From the NCBI GenBank assembly GCA_949825065.1, contig OX463849.1, forward strand, positions 41,909,234 through 41,973,233: a stretch of DNA of 64,000 nt, given 5' to 3'. The position numbers and the translations under genes were made by a program. This DNA comes from Odontocerum albicorne (lineage: Eukaryota; Arthropoda; Insecta; Trichoptera; Odontoceridae). Below are positions 54,977-64,000 of the stretch, one piece after another; the first letter of the stretch is position 1; the number at the start of each line of letters is the position of its first letter. The notes below the pieces were generated by a model that was not told the origin of the DNA, did no database searches, and saw only the letters and a program-made list of their open reading frames with translations.

Positions 54977-55184
54977 CTAAATAAAACTGAAATAATGTCG
55001 AAAACAATGAACTTCTCGGACGAAGCGAAGAATATCCACGGATGAATAATTAACTGGGACAGGTGGCCACAAACTATCTCGCCGTCCGCGACCTTCTAAA
55101 ATATTCAATTCGCTCCATCGTGAAATCGATCGGTTGCACACTGCACCAGTCATTTGATACGGGCGCTGCACAATACCTGCATTT
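54977..55184 (-). CDS. Candidate terminal exon of an unidentified host gene
   Basis: On minus, a pyrimidine run (CTCGTTTTTTTAG) forms a good acceptor ending at 55185. After one leftover base the frame is open for 68 codons to TAG at 54979-54977. It reads NAGIVQRPYQMTGAVCNRSI, SRWSELNILEGRGRRDSLWP and PVPVNYSSVDILRFVREVHC, ending HYFSFI. The segment is markedly more G+C-rich than its surroundings and has no repeat elsewhere in the window. I do not recognise the family. It might instead be an internal exon with a cryptic donor, or a fragment of an unrecognised transposase. Like the candidates at 1518 and 45094, it begins with the last base of a codon. Confidence 0.45.
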
Positions 55185-55639
55185 CTAAAAAAACGAGATT
55201 AAATTAATGCTGCCCGATAGACAGACGGGTACAAAATTAAAAAGAAATCGACTGCAGAGACACGATGAAAAGTTTTCAACTAGGAATTGTGAGAAATAAA
55301 TTATATTCAAAGAATCACGATTTGATTGGCGATTAAATTATCAACATGTTTGTTATAAGAATTATTTTGTTAAATACATCACACCGTAAGATTTATTTTT
55401 TTCGTTGTACCGTTTTTGATATTATTTTCACATCCCGAAAATCCCATCAGATTATAATATTATATATAAAACAAGAGTGCAAAAATATTACTAATAACGC
55501 TTTCAATTCCAGATTGGAATTAGCTGAGGTCTCAAATTGAGGGTTGGACCAACTGATCAACCGTTTGCTATGTCCACTGTATGAATATTTTGGTAGAATT
55601 GAGTAATCGTGGTACATGTTTTAAAGACAAAATGATCAA

Positions 55640-55880
55640 CTTTGGGCACTTGAAATGTACATTTATTACTACGATTTCATCATTGTATACATTCGCTATA
55701 CTACCGGATGTAGAAAGGCAACAACTCTCATTTGTCTAGCGCGTGCAAGTATTGTTATCAGGCAAGATTTTATCTAGGCTGGATCCGTTTTTTTTTTTAG
55801 AATAACCGTAAATCGAAACAGAAACCCCCGGGTCGAATACAAGCGTATTACCAATAAGGCCAAGGAGGTCGTCAAAATAC
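55640..55880 (-). mobile_element. SINE-B copy, tRNA-derived
   Basis: AGGCAACAACTCTCATTTGT body and inverted head AACAGAAACCCCCGGGTCGA, then CAATAAGGCCAAGGAGG. Relative of 36460 and 44640. Confidence 0.7.
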
Positions 55881-55889
55881 ATGAAGACA

Positions 55890-56179
55890 ACGTTTCACAT
55901 TACAAGTACTTTATAATGGCGAAGTCCTATACTAAAAAAACTTACCCTAAAAATATTTTATGTATTACGACTACACCCTAAAAATATTTTATGTATCAAA
56001 TTCCACTGTCATAAGTTATACTGGTGTAATGCAATGAAAATAGGTTCCTAAAAACAATAAGGCTTGCAAAAAACACTATCTGTCATGATGGATAGATTTA
56101 TTGACATATAAATGTATGATTTTATTAATAATTCAGGACAAATTTGTCGTAAACATTATAAACAAAACGTCTTCACAAC
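55890..56179. other. No recognisable feature
   Basis: AT-rich with a local duplication of CCCTAAAAATATTTTATGTA (near 55943 and 55976). Confidence 0.5.
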
Positions 56180-56188
56180 GAACACTAC

Positions 56189-56811
56189 AACGCGAACACC
56201 AAATTTAGGCACCCACGTCCGAAATCTATTCTCCGCGCTCCCTCAACTGTAAAGGTCCCTGCCACTCTAAACGCCCTCCTCCAACTGTACATTACCCCGT
56301 CACCATGAACGCCCCCCGCACTCTACACCGACACCGACACCTCCACCGGCAGACGACAGCCTTCCTTCATAGGCAATCGTGTATCTCCCATATTTATCAT
56401 ATATATGTATTAATATTTTTTTAAAAGTCACACACGTCTCCCCATATATACCTATACAAACAACATTTTATATTTTACACACCATCATCTCACCTCCATT
56501 ATTTTTCACTCACACCCATTTAATATATATAACCGTGTGTGACATCGCACATCCACAAATCTATGTATATTTGTATGTAATATTATTTACATATCATCAC
56601 ATTTATATAAGTATTTAACGTTCTTATTATTTCTCATAATCATTCATCAAAATTTAAAAAAAAAAATTTCCTTCCCCGTCTCCTAAAACAAGAACCAAAA
56701 TATCCAACCAAATATCATAACAGTCAGCACTTATCCGATGAAGGAGTAAGGCGTCCTACCATTGGACCGAGACTCCGAAGGAGTTATTCGTCAGTTGAAA
56801 AAATAACCAAT
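56189..56811 (-). mobile_element. Element X copy with target duplication
   Basis: Homologous over its length to 32080-32700 and, inverted, 59190-59740. A 9-bp duplication GAACACTAC lies at 56180-56188 and 56812-56820. Carries the inverted A-box-like motif GTCCTACCATTGGACCGAGA. Confidence 0.8.
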
Positions 56812-56824
56812 GAACACTACACTA

Positions 56825-57555
56825 TAATATTTACCGCCGGGCGCCGAGTATATCACAACGTCATCAATCACGGCGCGTTTTCAATATATTTGGTTTGATA
56901 CAATTATCAAAATGATTTATTTGATTGAAAAAAATAAGTTTGACGTTCGTGACAAGTATATAATACCGTTTCACATTTGGTATGGATACAAAAAAGGTTT
57001 AACCCGTAGGCTGCAAATGCTCGGTTAAAAAAATGATAAAAAAAGTTCTAGAAAGGTATTTGAGAGCCTGATCCTTGAAATATCATTAGGGAAATATGAA
57101 TGCCGAAAACGACTTCAATCGGGCCAGTCCACTCCATGTTTACATATGTCCTAAAATAGGTGTATTCTATTCGTAAAAAAACCCTTACGAGGGATGAAAC
57201 AGTGCAGCCCTTGACCAACTAACAAACGACATCCTCAATACGTGATACAGCTACCTTCAGCGTGATGGTGTAAATTCAGGCTGATGTTACGTCCGAAGAC
57301 GAACCGTCTCACTCGTCATTTGGTAATACTACTCGACTACCATCATCGTTCGAATGTATTTTTCTCAAAACTAAAAAAAATTCTCTCTGAGTCTTTAAAA
57401 AATATATCTAGACACTTAATAAAACGTTTTGTAAATAAATTTATGAAAAAGTGTAAATTTATAAAAAAAAAAAAGAGAGAACACGTGAAAACCTTATTTT
57501 TAATTTCATTTTTTAATTAAAACATGTGAATTAAATGTTTTTTTATGAAAATATA
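56825..57555. other. No recognisable feature
   Basis: AT-rich, no coding support. Confidence 0.5.
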
Positions 57556-57559
57556 TCAA

Positions 57560-57645
57560 GTAATTGATAGACAGCTGATGCTCTGGCTTCTAGGAAAAAA
57601 ATATTGCAACACAACAGATCCGAGATTTACATCAATAAGAAAAAT
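57560..57645 (+). repeat. Short dispersed repeat, partner at 63352-63440
   Basis: GACAGCTGATGCTCTGGCTT and ACAGATCCGAGATTTACAT recur at 63352-63440 as GACAGCTGGTACTCTATCTT and ACAGATTCAAGATCTACAT. Class unknown, possibly a LINE 3' region. Confidence 0.5.
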
Positions 57646-57724
57646 AATTAATAAAATGGTTTGGTGGCACAAGTTAAGTGTATGTTCTAAATTAAATAAT
57701 GAATTGTTAATTTGTTTATACATA

Positions 57725-58560
57725 GATACATAACATCCCGCCGTTTCCTTGTCGGGGCTGGCAGAGAAAAGACACCGCCAGACTTTCCTATTTAGACACA
57801 AATCCATCGTTTCTTATATATGCATGCAACCCCTACTATTTATCTTACTTTTTAGATTTGTTTCTTTCAAAATATTCACTTGATCCAACCATATTTTCCT
57901 TGGTCTTCCCCTACCACGCCTGCCATTCACATTTGCACTGTATATATGTTTTGTTAACATTTTTTTCATTCATTCGTTCTACATACCCAAACTATCTCAG
58001 AGTGCTGTTTTTGATCTTAATTGATACGTCAGCTTTAAATTTGCAATCATTGCTTATCACTTCATTCCATATTTTGGCATACATTGTCTCTCCGTGTACT
58101 CATCTCAGTGCACGCAATTACACTGCATTTATTTGGCTCCTTTCAGTATTTTCCACGTCCACGTTACAACTTTCATACATCAAAGTTGCTACTAGAATTA
58201 AGTTGTAGACAATCATCTTTGCAGACGTTGATACTATCGGTTTCGAGTGCTTCAGTGCCTCATTAACTTTGTTACTTATCGCTCCATGCTATTCGATATC
58301 TCTTTGAAATGTTCCACCATCTTAGAATACTACCTAAATAGCAGAATCTTGTAAATAACTCTAATCTTTCATTACTCATGTATTCATCGCATTCACTTTC
58401 ACAATCACACTTTCTTATCACTTCGATTTTGGATTTTACATCATTGTCTTCGTATCTTTCATTCAATTTTCTTATCTAACTCATAAATTATAATTCACCC
58501 TTATCCTCCACTAACACTACCGTATCATCAGCATACAGCAATCCTCGTATACTCCCATAA
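57725..58560 (-). pseudogene. RTE-like LINE 3' half
   Basis: The 3' end lies at 57735 (CCGTTTCCTTGTCGGGGCTG on plus). The minus strand carries decayed 'WFGHVERM', 'SRINAVxMR' and 'YGSETW' regions to about 58190, then sequence shared with 42330-42560, including a minus open stretch (58466-58272) with LFTRFCYLGSILRW (the KYLGS motif region). Frame broken many times. Confidence 0.78.
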
Positions 58561-59177
58561 ATTACTTAACAAAGGATTAATTAAATTTAAAAACAAAAGT
58601 TGTCCTCGGTCTTTTGGAGTAGATATAAATAAAAACCGACAAAAGTTTGCCAAGTAGAAGTGGATGTCAAAAACAAGCCAAACAGGATAAAACTTTAATA
58701 TTTCGGCTCTCAGACCAAATTACTTTTCTGTGAAGTATTAAAAACTTTGTCACTATGATATAATCTCTAAATACTGGAAGTTATAGCAATCATTAAGATA
58801 TTTACCCTGCAAAAGTACTCGTTTTCGATATTAACTATGTTTTGTTGATTATATCGGATTCTCAGTGATTCCCTACGGAGACAATAAAGCGATTTTATTT
58901 TTTGGTGGTCGTTGAGATGTATAAAATTATAAGGAGGCGCCAGGGTTTTGGTGTTTATTAAATATTCCAGTTATAAAAAATACACATCAACCTTAGTTTG
59001 GAAGAGCAAGAAGTAGTCTTTGAACTACTAAATGACGAAGGAAACTGCTCGTTTATGTTCAACACTGAAGGATATCATTCCAAGTGGCTGCAATGCCATG
59101 GAAAATACTCAGATCCTTGGAAAACTGCTAACCTTTGATTCATAGCTATTCGCCTTCGTACTTCATTGAAACAGGTT
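58561..59177. other. No recognisable feature
   Basis: AT-rich, non-coding. Confidence 0.5.
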
Positions 59178-59189
59178 TACGCGTTCCAG

Positions 59190-59740
59190 CCAAGTGATGA
59201 ATATCTCGTTCGGAGTCTCGGTCCAATGGTAGGACGCCTTACTCCTTCATCGGATAAGTGCTGACTGTTATGATATTTGGTTGGATATTTTGGTTATTTT
59301 TTAGGAGACGGGGAAGGATAGTTTTTTAAAATTTTTTGATGAATGATTATGAGAAATAATAAGAACGTTAAATACTTATATAAATGTGATGATATATAAA
59401 TAATATTACATACAAATATACATTGATTTGTGGATGTGCGATGTCACACACGGTTATATATATTAAATGGGTGTGAGTGAAAAATAATGGAGGTGAGATG
59501 ATGGTGAGTAAAATATAAAATGTTGTTTGTATAGGTATATATGGGGAGACGTGTGTGACTTTTTTAAAATATTGACGGTGGATGTGTCGGTGTCGGTGTA
59601 GAGTACGGGGGTGGGGGCGTTCAGAGTGACGGGGGCATTTGCAGTTTGGGGGCGTTCAGAGTGACGGGGACGTTTACAGATAGAGGGGCGCGGAGAATAG
59701 ATTTCGGACGTGGGTGCCTAAATTTGGTGTTCGCGTTGTA
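59190..59740 (+). mobile_element. Element X, intact copy with 12-bp target duplication
   Basis: A perfect duplication TACGCGTTCCAG (59178-59189, 59741-59752) defines the ends. Order: CCAAGTGATGAATATCTCG; A-box-like TCGGTCCAATGGTAGGACG (about 59218); AT-rich middle; then a G-rich 34-bp minisatellite (GGGGGCGTTCAGAGTGACGG) and end GTGTTCGCGTTGTA. No coding frame. Duplication length and lack of terminal inverted repeats fit retroposition. A clear B box is missing and there is no A-tail, so it is not a standard SINE. Confidence 0.85.
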
Positions 59741-59752
59741 TACGCGTTCCAG

Positions 59753-60109
59753 GTTTCATTATCTTTTTATAACAAATAAAACTTAGTGTTTTAACAAAAC
59801 GATTCAAAATGTTAGTATTACTGAACGTATTTTTTAAGGTGTTGGACCTTAAATAAATTTGGAAACCTTGGTCTAGATCAATGATCTGTTATATTCTATT
59901 ATTCCTAGGTATAAACTGCTAGATTTTTTTTTTATCTTTTGGATGGTCTGCCTGGTGATCAGATTATTGCGAATTATATCAGGGAGTGTGACTTGTCCAA
60001 GATACGAGTACATGCAGGATCTTCATTTCCGATATATTGAGACGTGACTTTGTGACTGCATATACTTGTATATATAAATACTACAATGGGAACATTAATA
60101 CATTCATAC
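59753..60109. other. No recognisable feature
   Basis: AT-rich. One TACGAGTA near 60004. Confidence 0.5.
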
Positions 60110-60525
60110 GTATATACCATCATGCCGTTTCCCTGTCGGGGAAGACAGAAAGAAAAGGGTGTCAGATTTTTTTGTCGCGACACACATCTTTCATCTCTTC
60201 TACATTGATACACTTTCTCACACAACTCCTACAGTTTCTTTGACTGTTATATTTCCTTATTTCAAAATATGAAATATTTGATACTCACGCTACAACGTCT
60301 TCAGTTTACATTTGCAATGTATATTTTTTTGTTGGTCTTTATTCATTGGTTCTACATGTCTAAACCATCTCAGAGATGTTCTTGTTATTAATTAATATAT
60401 CAGTCTTGAGTTCACATTTATCCCTGATCATTTCATTTCGTATTCTGTCATACATTGTTGCCCCATGTATTATTCTCAGTGCATGCATTTCTAAAGCATC
60501 TATTCGGCTTCTAGGAACATGAATG
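60110..60525 (-). pseudogene. RTE-like LINE 3' end
   Basis: CATGCCGTTTCCCTGTCGGG at the 3' end, then the same ordered blocks as 29370-29800 (ACCATCTCAGAGATGTTCTT, CATGTATTATTCTCAGTGCA). 5' end lost near 60520. Confidence 0.75.
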
Positions 60526-61284
60526 TTAGTACTAATAATGAAGATAAAAAAATATGGTTGTACAAGGATTTTGACAGAAGTATAGATAAGGAATCAGACA
60601 AAGTATTTAAATAATAATCAACAGTTGACAAAAAGCATATTTTTTTTAATATGTTCAACTATTCCCAATAAGATACAGGTGTTTATATGATTATGATTAT
60701 CATGTCTATGTTTCAGAAATCACGAAAAATTAAAAACCAACATCCAAATAATTTGAGTCTCCACATGAAATTGCGTTATTTTTGTTTGCCTTATTTTTTC
60801 TCATATTACGAGTACGTAACCATATTTGTCACATAAATAAAATAAATCAAAGTGATAAAATAACCGGCGCCAATGGTCTTGATAATATAATTAAAACGAA
60901 TCCGTCAGAGTCAGAACAAAAACACAGCCAACTCCCGAGCAAGACGTACTCGTATTCCCAGATCCTGCCTGTTCATAATTAATAGACTACAGCTTGACAA
61001 GACTAACCCATTTGTGAAAATAACCGTGTTAAAGGAAATCGCATTAGGCGGAAGTAACTATATTATATAATATGATAAAGGGGGTGTATTTACATTCTGG
61101 AGATCCCATTAATGTACAAATACCGGAATACACTGTGGGAGGGTGGAAGCAGGAGGGGGTGGCTCAGGGGAGAATTATGCTATGTAACTAACGACTCGAA
61201 ATTAACGTCTTAAAAATATATAAAATCAGGGGAGAATACAAAAGATGTTTTTGTATTATATTCTCTTTTTTTAATGAACGCTGA
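60526..61284. other. No recognisable feature
   Basis: AT-rich. TACGAGTA copies near 60809 and 60949. A short G-rich patch at 61135-61170. Confidence 0.5.
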
Positions 61285-61400
61285 TTGATGACCTTCGTGG
61301 CTAAATTGTTAAGATCCTTAATTTTCCTTAAATGGTTTTCGATTTGATTCCTGATGGAACCAAAAATACGACCATTTTGAATTTTTCTTATAAGATTTTT
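61285..61400 (+). mobile_element. SINE head fragment
   Basis: GATGACCTTCGTGGCTAAAT and CGATTTGATTCCTGATGGAA are mutated A- and B-box regions. Body lost. Confidence 0.65.
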
Positions 61401-61654
61401 AGAACAATTTTTGCACCACTGAAGTGGATGAATGCCTTAAAAATGTTGAGGTGTAACTTCAAACTTGACTTTACCGGAAGCTTTTGAAACTTATTATTTA
61501 TTTATTTCTTACATTTATTTTGCGCTACACACAAATATCTACTACAAATAGACTAGTTTATCTTATTCTTTATATTCCTTATTTGATGAATTTATTCACC
61601 TGATCCAACATTCCTTTCCTCGGTATTTTAAATGTTTAAATTTGCATTGCAAAA

Positions 61655-62240
61655 GTCATTGTCATTTCACAACGAAAATGCTCATAAAAAATGTTTGAAT
61701 TTTTTAAGTCATCGGTCATTGGTGCATTTCATATTTTATTACGAGAATATTTTTAAAGCATGTTTGAATTTTCCAAGTCATCGGTGATTGGTCCATTAAC
61801 ACATTCACTGCGTATAACATGTCATACAAAGATGCTAAAAATTCGCGAATTTTTGAAAACCCATAACTTTGTTAAAAATCAAATTCTACTTTCTATTGAA
61901 ACATCATATACAAGTGTATTCCTTCGTGTCTTCAAAACACGTGAAACCGGCGACGAATCCTTATCGGGAGACGTTTATGAGTGCTCTCAACATTCAAGGC
62001 TATTTTGTATGGACACGGGAGCCGTGTTCGACGCAGTGAACGTGTTAAGTACTTAATTGCGAAAACTTTATTAATTAAATATGTTTGAATCAGTCATTGG
62101 TGCATTTCATATTTTATCACGAAAACATTTTTTAAATATGTTAAAAATTTTCAAGTCATCGGTCATTAGTCCGTTACGTATTTTATTACGAAAACATTAA
62201 TAAAATATGTTTGAATTTGTCAAGACATCGATCGTTGCTT
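61655..62240. repeat. Diverged repeat array, about 90-bp unit, with insertion
   Basis: About four units of TTTGAATTTTTCAAGTCATC then GGTCATTGGTGCATTTCATA and TTTTATTACGAAAACATT. The array is split by the piggyBac-type MITE at 61800-62044. Confidence 0.8.
61800..62044. mobile_element. piggyBac-type MITE, 245 bp
   Basis: Flanked by TTAA on both sides (61796-61799, 62045-62048), the target required by piggyBac transposases. The terminal inverted repeats CACATTCACTGCG and CGCAGTGAACGTG match at 12 of 13 positions. No transposase inside. The open frame through it (61760-62056) is not supported as coding. More G+C-rich than the repeats around it. Confidence 0.85.
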
Positions 62241-62398
62241 AGTTATTTATAAAATATAGCATATTTTCTGAGAGGTCGGGTCAAAGTTTTGTGTTCATTC
62301 ATTATTTATTGGCTTCGGCTTGACACGAGTAACCCATTTGTTGAAATATCTATGTCACATAAAAGTAATTTCTGAACAGGTAAAGAATCAATACTTCA

Positions 62399-62762
62399 TA
62401 TTATTCTCATCCAAGAATTAAATCAGCGTTGTTCAAAACATATAGTATATTCTCTTTTATATTATATTCATCCAAGAATTAAATCAGCATTGTTCAAAAC
62501 ATATAGTATATTCTCTATTATATTATTCTCATCCAAGATTAAATCAGCGTTGTTCAAAACATATAGTATATTCTCTATTATATTATTCCCATCCAAAAAT
62601 TAAATCAGCGTTGTTCAAAACATATAGTATATTCTCTATTATATTATTCTCATCCAAGAATTAAATCAGCGTTGTTCAAAACATATAGTATATTCTCTAT
62701 TATATTATTCTCATCCAAGAATTAAATCAGCGTTGTTCAAAACATATATTCTCTATTATATT
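62399..62762. repeat. Tandem repeat, 61-bp unit x6
   Basis: Six units of ATATTATTCTCATCCAAGAA plus TTAAATCAGCGTTGTTCAAA plus ACATATAGTATATTCTCTATT. Units differ by 1-3 bases. The last has lost 5 bp. A young array. Confidence 0.97.
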
Positions 62763-63351
62763 TTTACGATGTTCCTCATTCTGGTGAGGATAATGAGTTT
62801 TTACTTCTTCAATCAAAATCTTCATAGAAAAAAACAACATTCAGAAATTGACGATAAGTATGATTTCATTCGAGTTTTTGGTATGACGTCGCAAGTCCAA
62901 CAAATATTATGATTGAATCTATAAGACATGATGCAGTGTCCCGTACAACATACATTATTGACTGCTTCATTTTCATCAAATGATTGCTAATAACAAAAAA
63001 ATGTAGTATTATTTTGACGTCAGCATAAGAAGTTCGAAAAAAAAAACAAAATCGAATTTATAAGCTCAGTATCGGGCGGACATGACTTATATTAATGAAA
63101 ACAGAGCCGATACCCCTAGAACAATGAGCCTTGTTTGATAATCCGAGACGAGAATACTACGAAACATCGCGGGAAAATCTCTTAGAGAATAATCATAAAC
63201 TCTGACATCCGACAAACTTGCAACACGGACGTCAAATGGAGCAAGAAGGAAAAGCGGTGACTGGCGAGACCAAGAGCATAAGATAAGCAATGATATAATC
63301 CTTTACGTTACAGAACACAAGATCACCGCAGGAACATCGTTAAAAAAGTGA
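62763..63351. other. No firm feature
   Basis: AT-rich to 63060. 63080-63290 is more balanced in composition and vaguely LINE-A-like on minus (GCGGTGACTGGCGAGACCAA), too decayed to assign. Confidence 0.35.
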
Positions 63352-63440
63352 AAAGACAGCTGGTACTCTATCTTCCAGGAATGATTTTCGCAACAAAACA
63401 GATTCAAGATCTACATTTAAAAGAAGACTGCATAAAAGAA
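63352..63440 (+). repeat. Short dispersed repeat, partner at 57560-57645
   Basis: See 57560-57645. The order of blocks is the same and the identity is moderate. Confidence 0.5.
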
Positions 63441-64000
63441 AAATATATATATAATAATTCTTCTTAATCAACGTGCTCAACGCTGTGCTTCGAAAGCCTC
63501 TGCTTTGTTTTGAACCATCTGCCTGCATCCATCCAGGTTCTGGGGCATGTTCAATGCAGCGCTTAAAGATGATTCCGTTAACTCCTTTATTTGATTCGTC
63601 CATCTCATGGAACACCTTCTTCTTCCTCGCCCTCTCTCAACTATCCCTGTGATCAACAGATTCTCCAGACTTTCATTATTTTTAGCAACATTCTCAAAGT
63701 ATGAAACAAATCATACTGTTACCGTGAAATGAAAATGAAACTAAACATATGTGCAGAAGCTTCTGCGTGACGTGAGTATTCCGATTTTAAAACGCACGCT
63801 ATCGAAGTAATATACGTCGGCAATTGGAAGGTAGGAGGTACTTGTAATATGAAATTAGGTCGTTTTTCAAACTTAACATTTTATTTTGTACTTTTTTATG
63901 AAACAAAAGAAATCACTGTCATTCACATATTTCGAGTACGCACGCACTGAAAAATAAGGTAATTATTAATTGAAACAATATGATGTTTTAAAAATGTGAA
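63441..64000. other. Unassigned; G+C-richer stretch 63470-63700
   Basis: CCATCTGCCTGCATCCATCC and ATTCGTCCATCTCATGGAAC have the look of a LINE 3' coding end read on minus (open 63615-63340, with a CIEHAPEPGWMQADG segment), but I cannot match it to a family. The rest is AT-rich. Confidence 0.35.

Noticed and set aside
61760..62056. 98-codon open frame
   Set aside because: It crosses from array repeat into the piggyBac-type MITE and back; no coding signature.

Overview
The window looks like AT-rich (about 30% G+C by eye) intergenic or intronic DNA from an arthropod, most likely an insect. No complete protein-coding gene is visible. The long open frames are repeat fragments, simple-sequence artefacts or broken transposon coding regions. 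The insect reading rests on a canonical nuclear tRNA-Gly(UCC) gene with internal pol III boxes plus a mix of mariner, hAT, piggyBac-type, Helitron-like, Penelope-like, RTE-like and Jockey/CR1-like elements with tRNA-derived SINEs. The species cannot be named from sequence alone.

Layout. 0-4 kb: old LINE debris, one good candidate host exon on the minus strand (1306-1518) and the tRNA-Gly gene (3666-3737). 4-9.2 kb: SINE pieces, a 51-bp minisatellite, a second tandem array, and an inverted pair of Penelope-type terminal repeats split by a 924-bp hAT element with a perfect 8-bp target duplication. 9.2-17.4 kb: RTE debris, a broken mariner, a second Penelope family, a Jockey/CR1-type LINE end, a near-complete short Penelope copy with a GIY-YIG coding end, and a Helitron-like fragment. 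17.4-30 kb: mostly featureless AT-rich DNA with four tandem arrays, SINEs, a 101-bp repeat pair and RTE ends. 30-38 kb: nested insertions (an unidentified 558-bp insert in RTE; a LINE in a Penelope copy), an endonuclease-RT LINE remnant, and a mariner with both inverted repeats. 38-48 kb: sparse DNA, a 184-bp TA run at an RTE tail, a GC-rich island, a candidate terminal host exon (45094-45241), and a foldback mariner. 48-64 kb: a LINE end, a retroposed sequence with a 20-bp target duplication, a foldback MITE, a candidate minus-strand terminal exon (54977-55184), three-copy 'element X', a piggyBac-type MITE, and a 61-bp array.

How the parts relate. The tRNA-headed SINEs end in the same 3' tail as a LINE family (LINE-A) in the same window, the classic sign of a LINE-SINE partnership. 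Both Penelope families carry a hammerhead-ribozyme-like core in their terminal repeats, with compensatory differences between copies. Independently of the transposons, the octamer TACGAGTA (either strand) is strongly over-represented. Host coding content is limited to three unnamed exon candidates, which are inferences from splice-site context and open frame.
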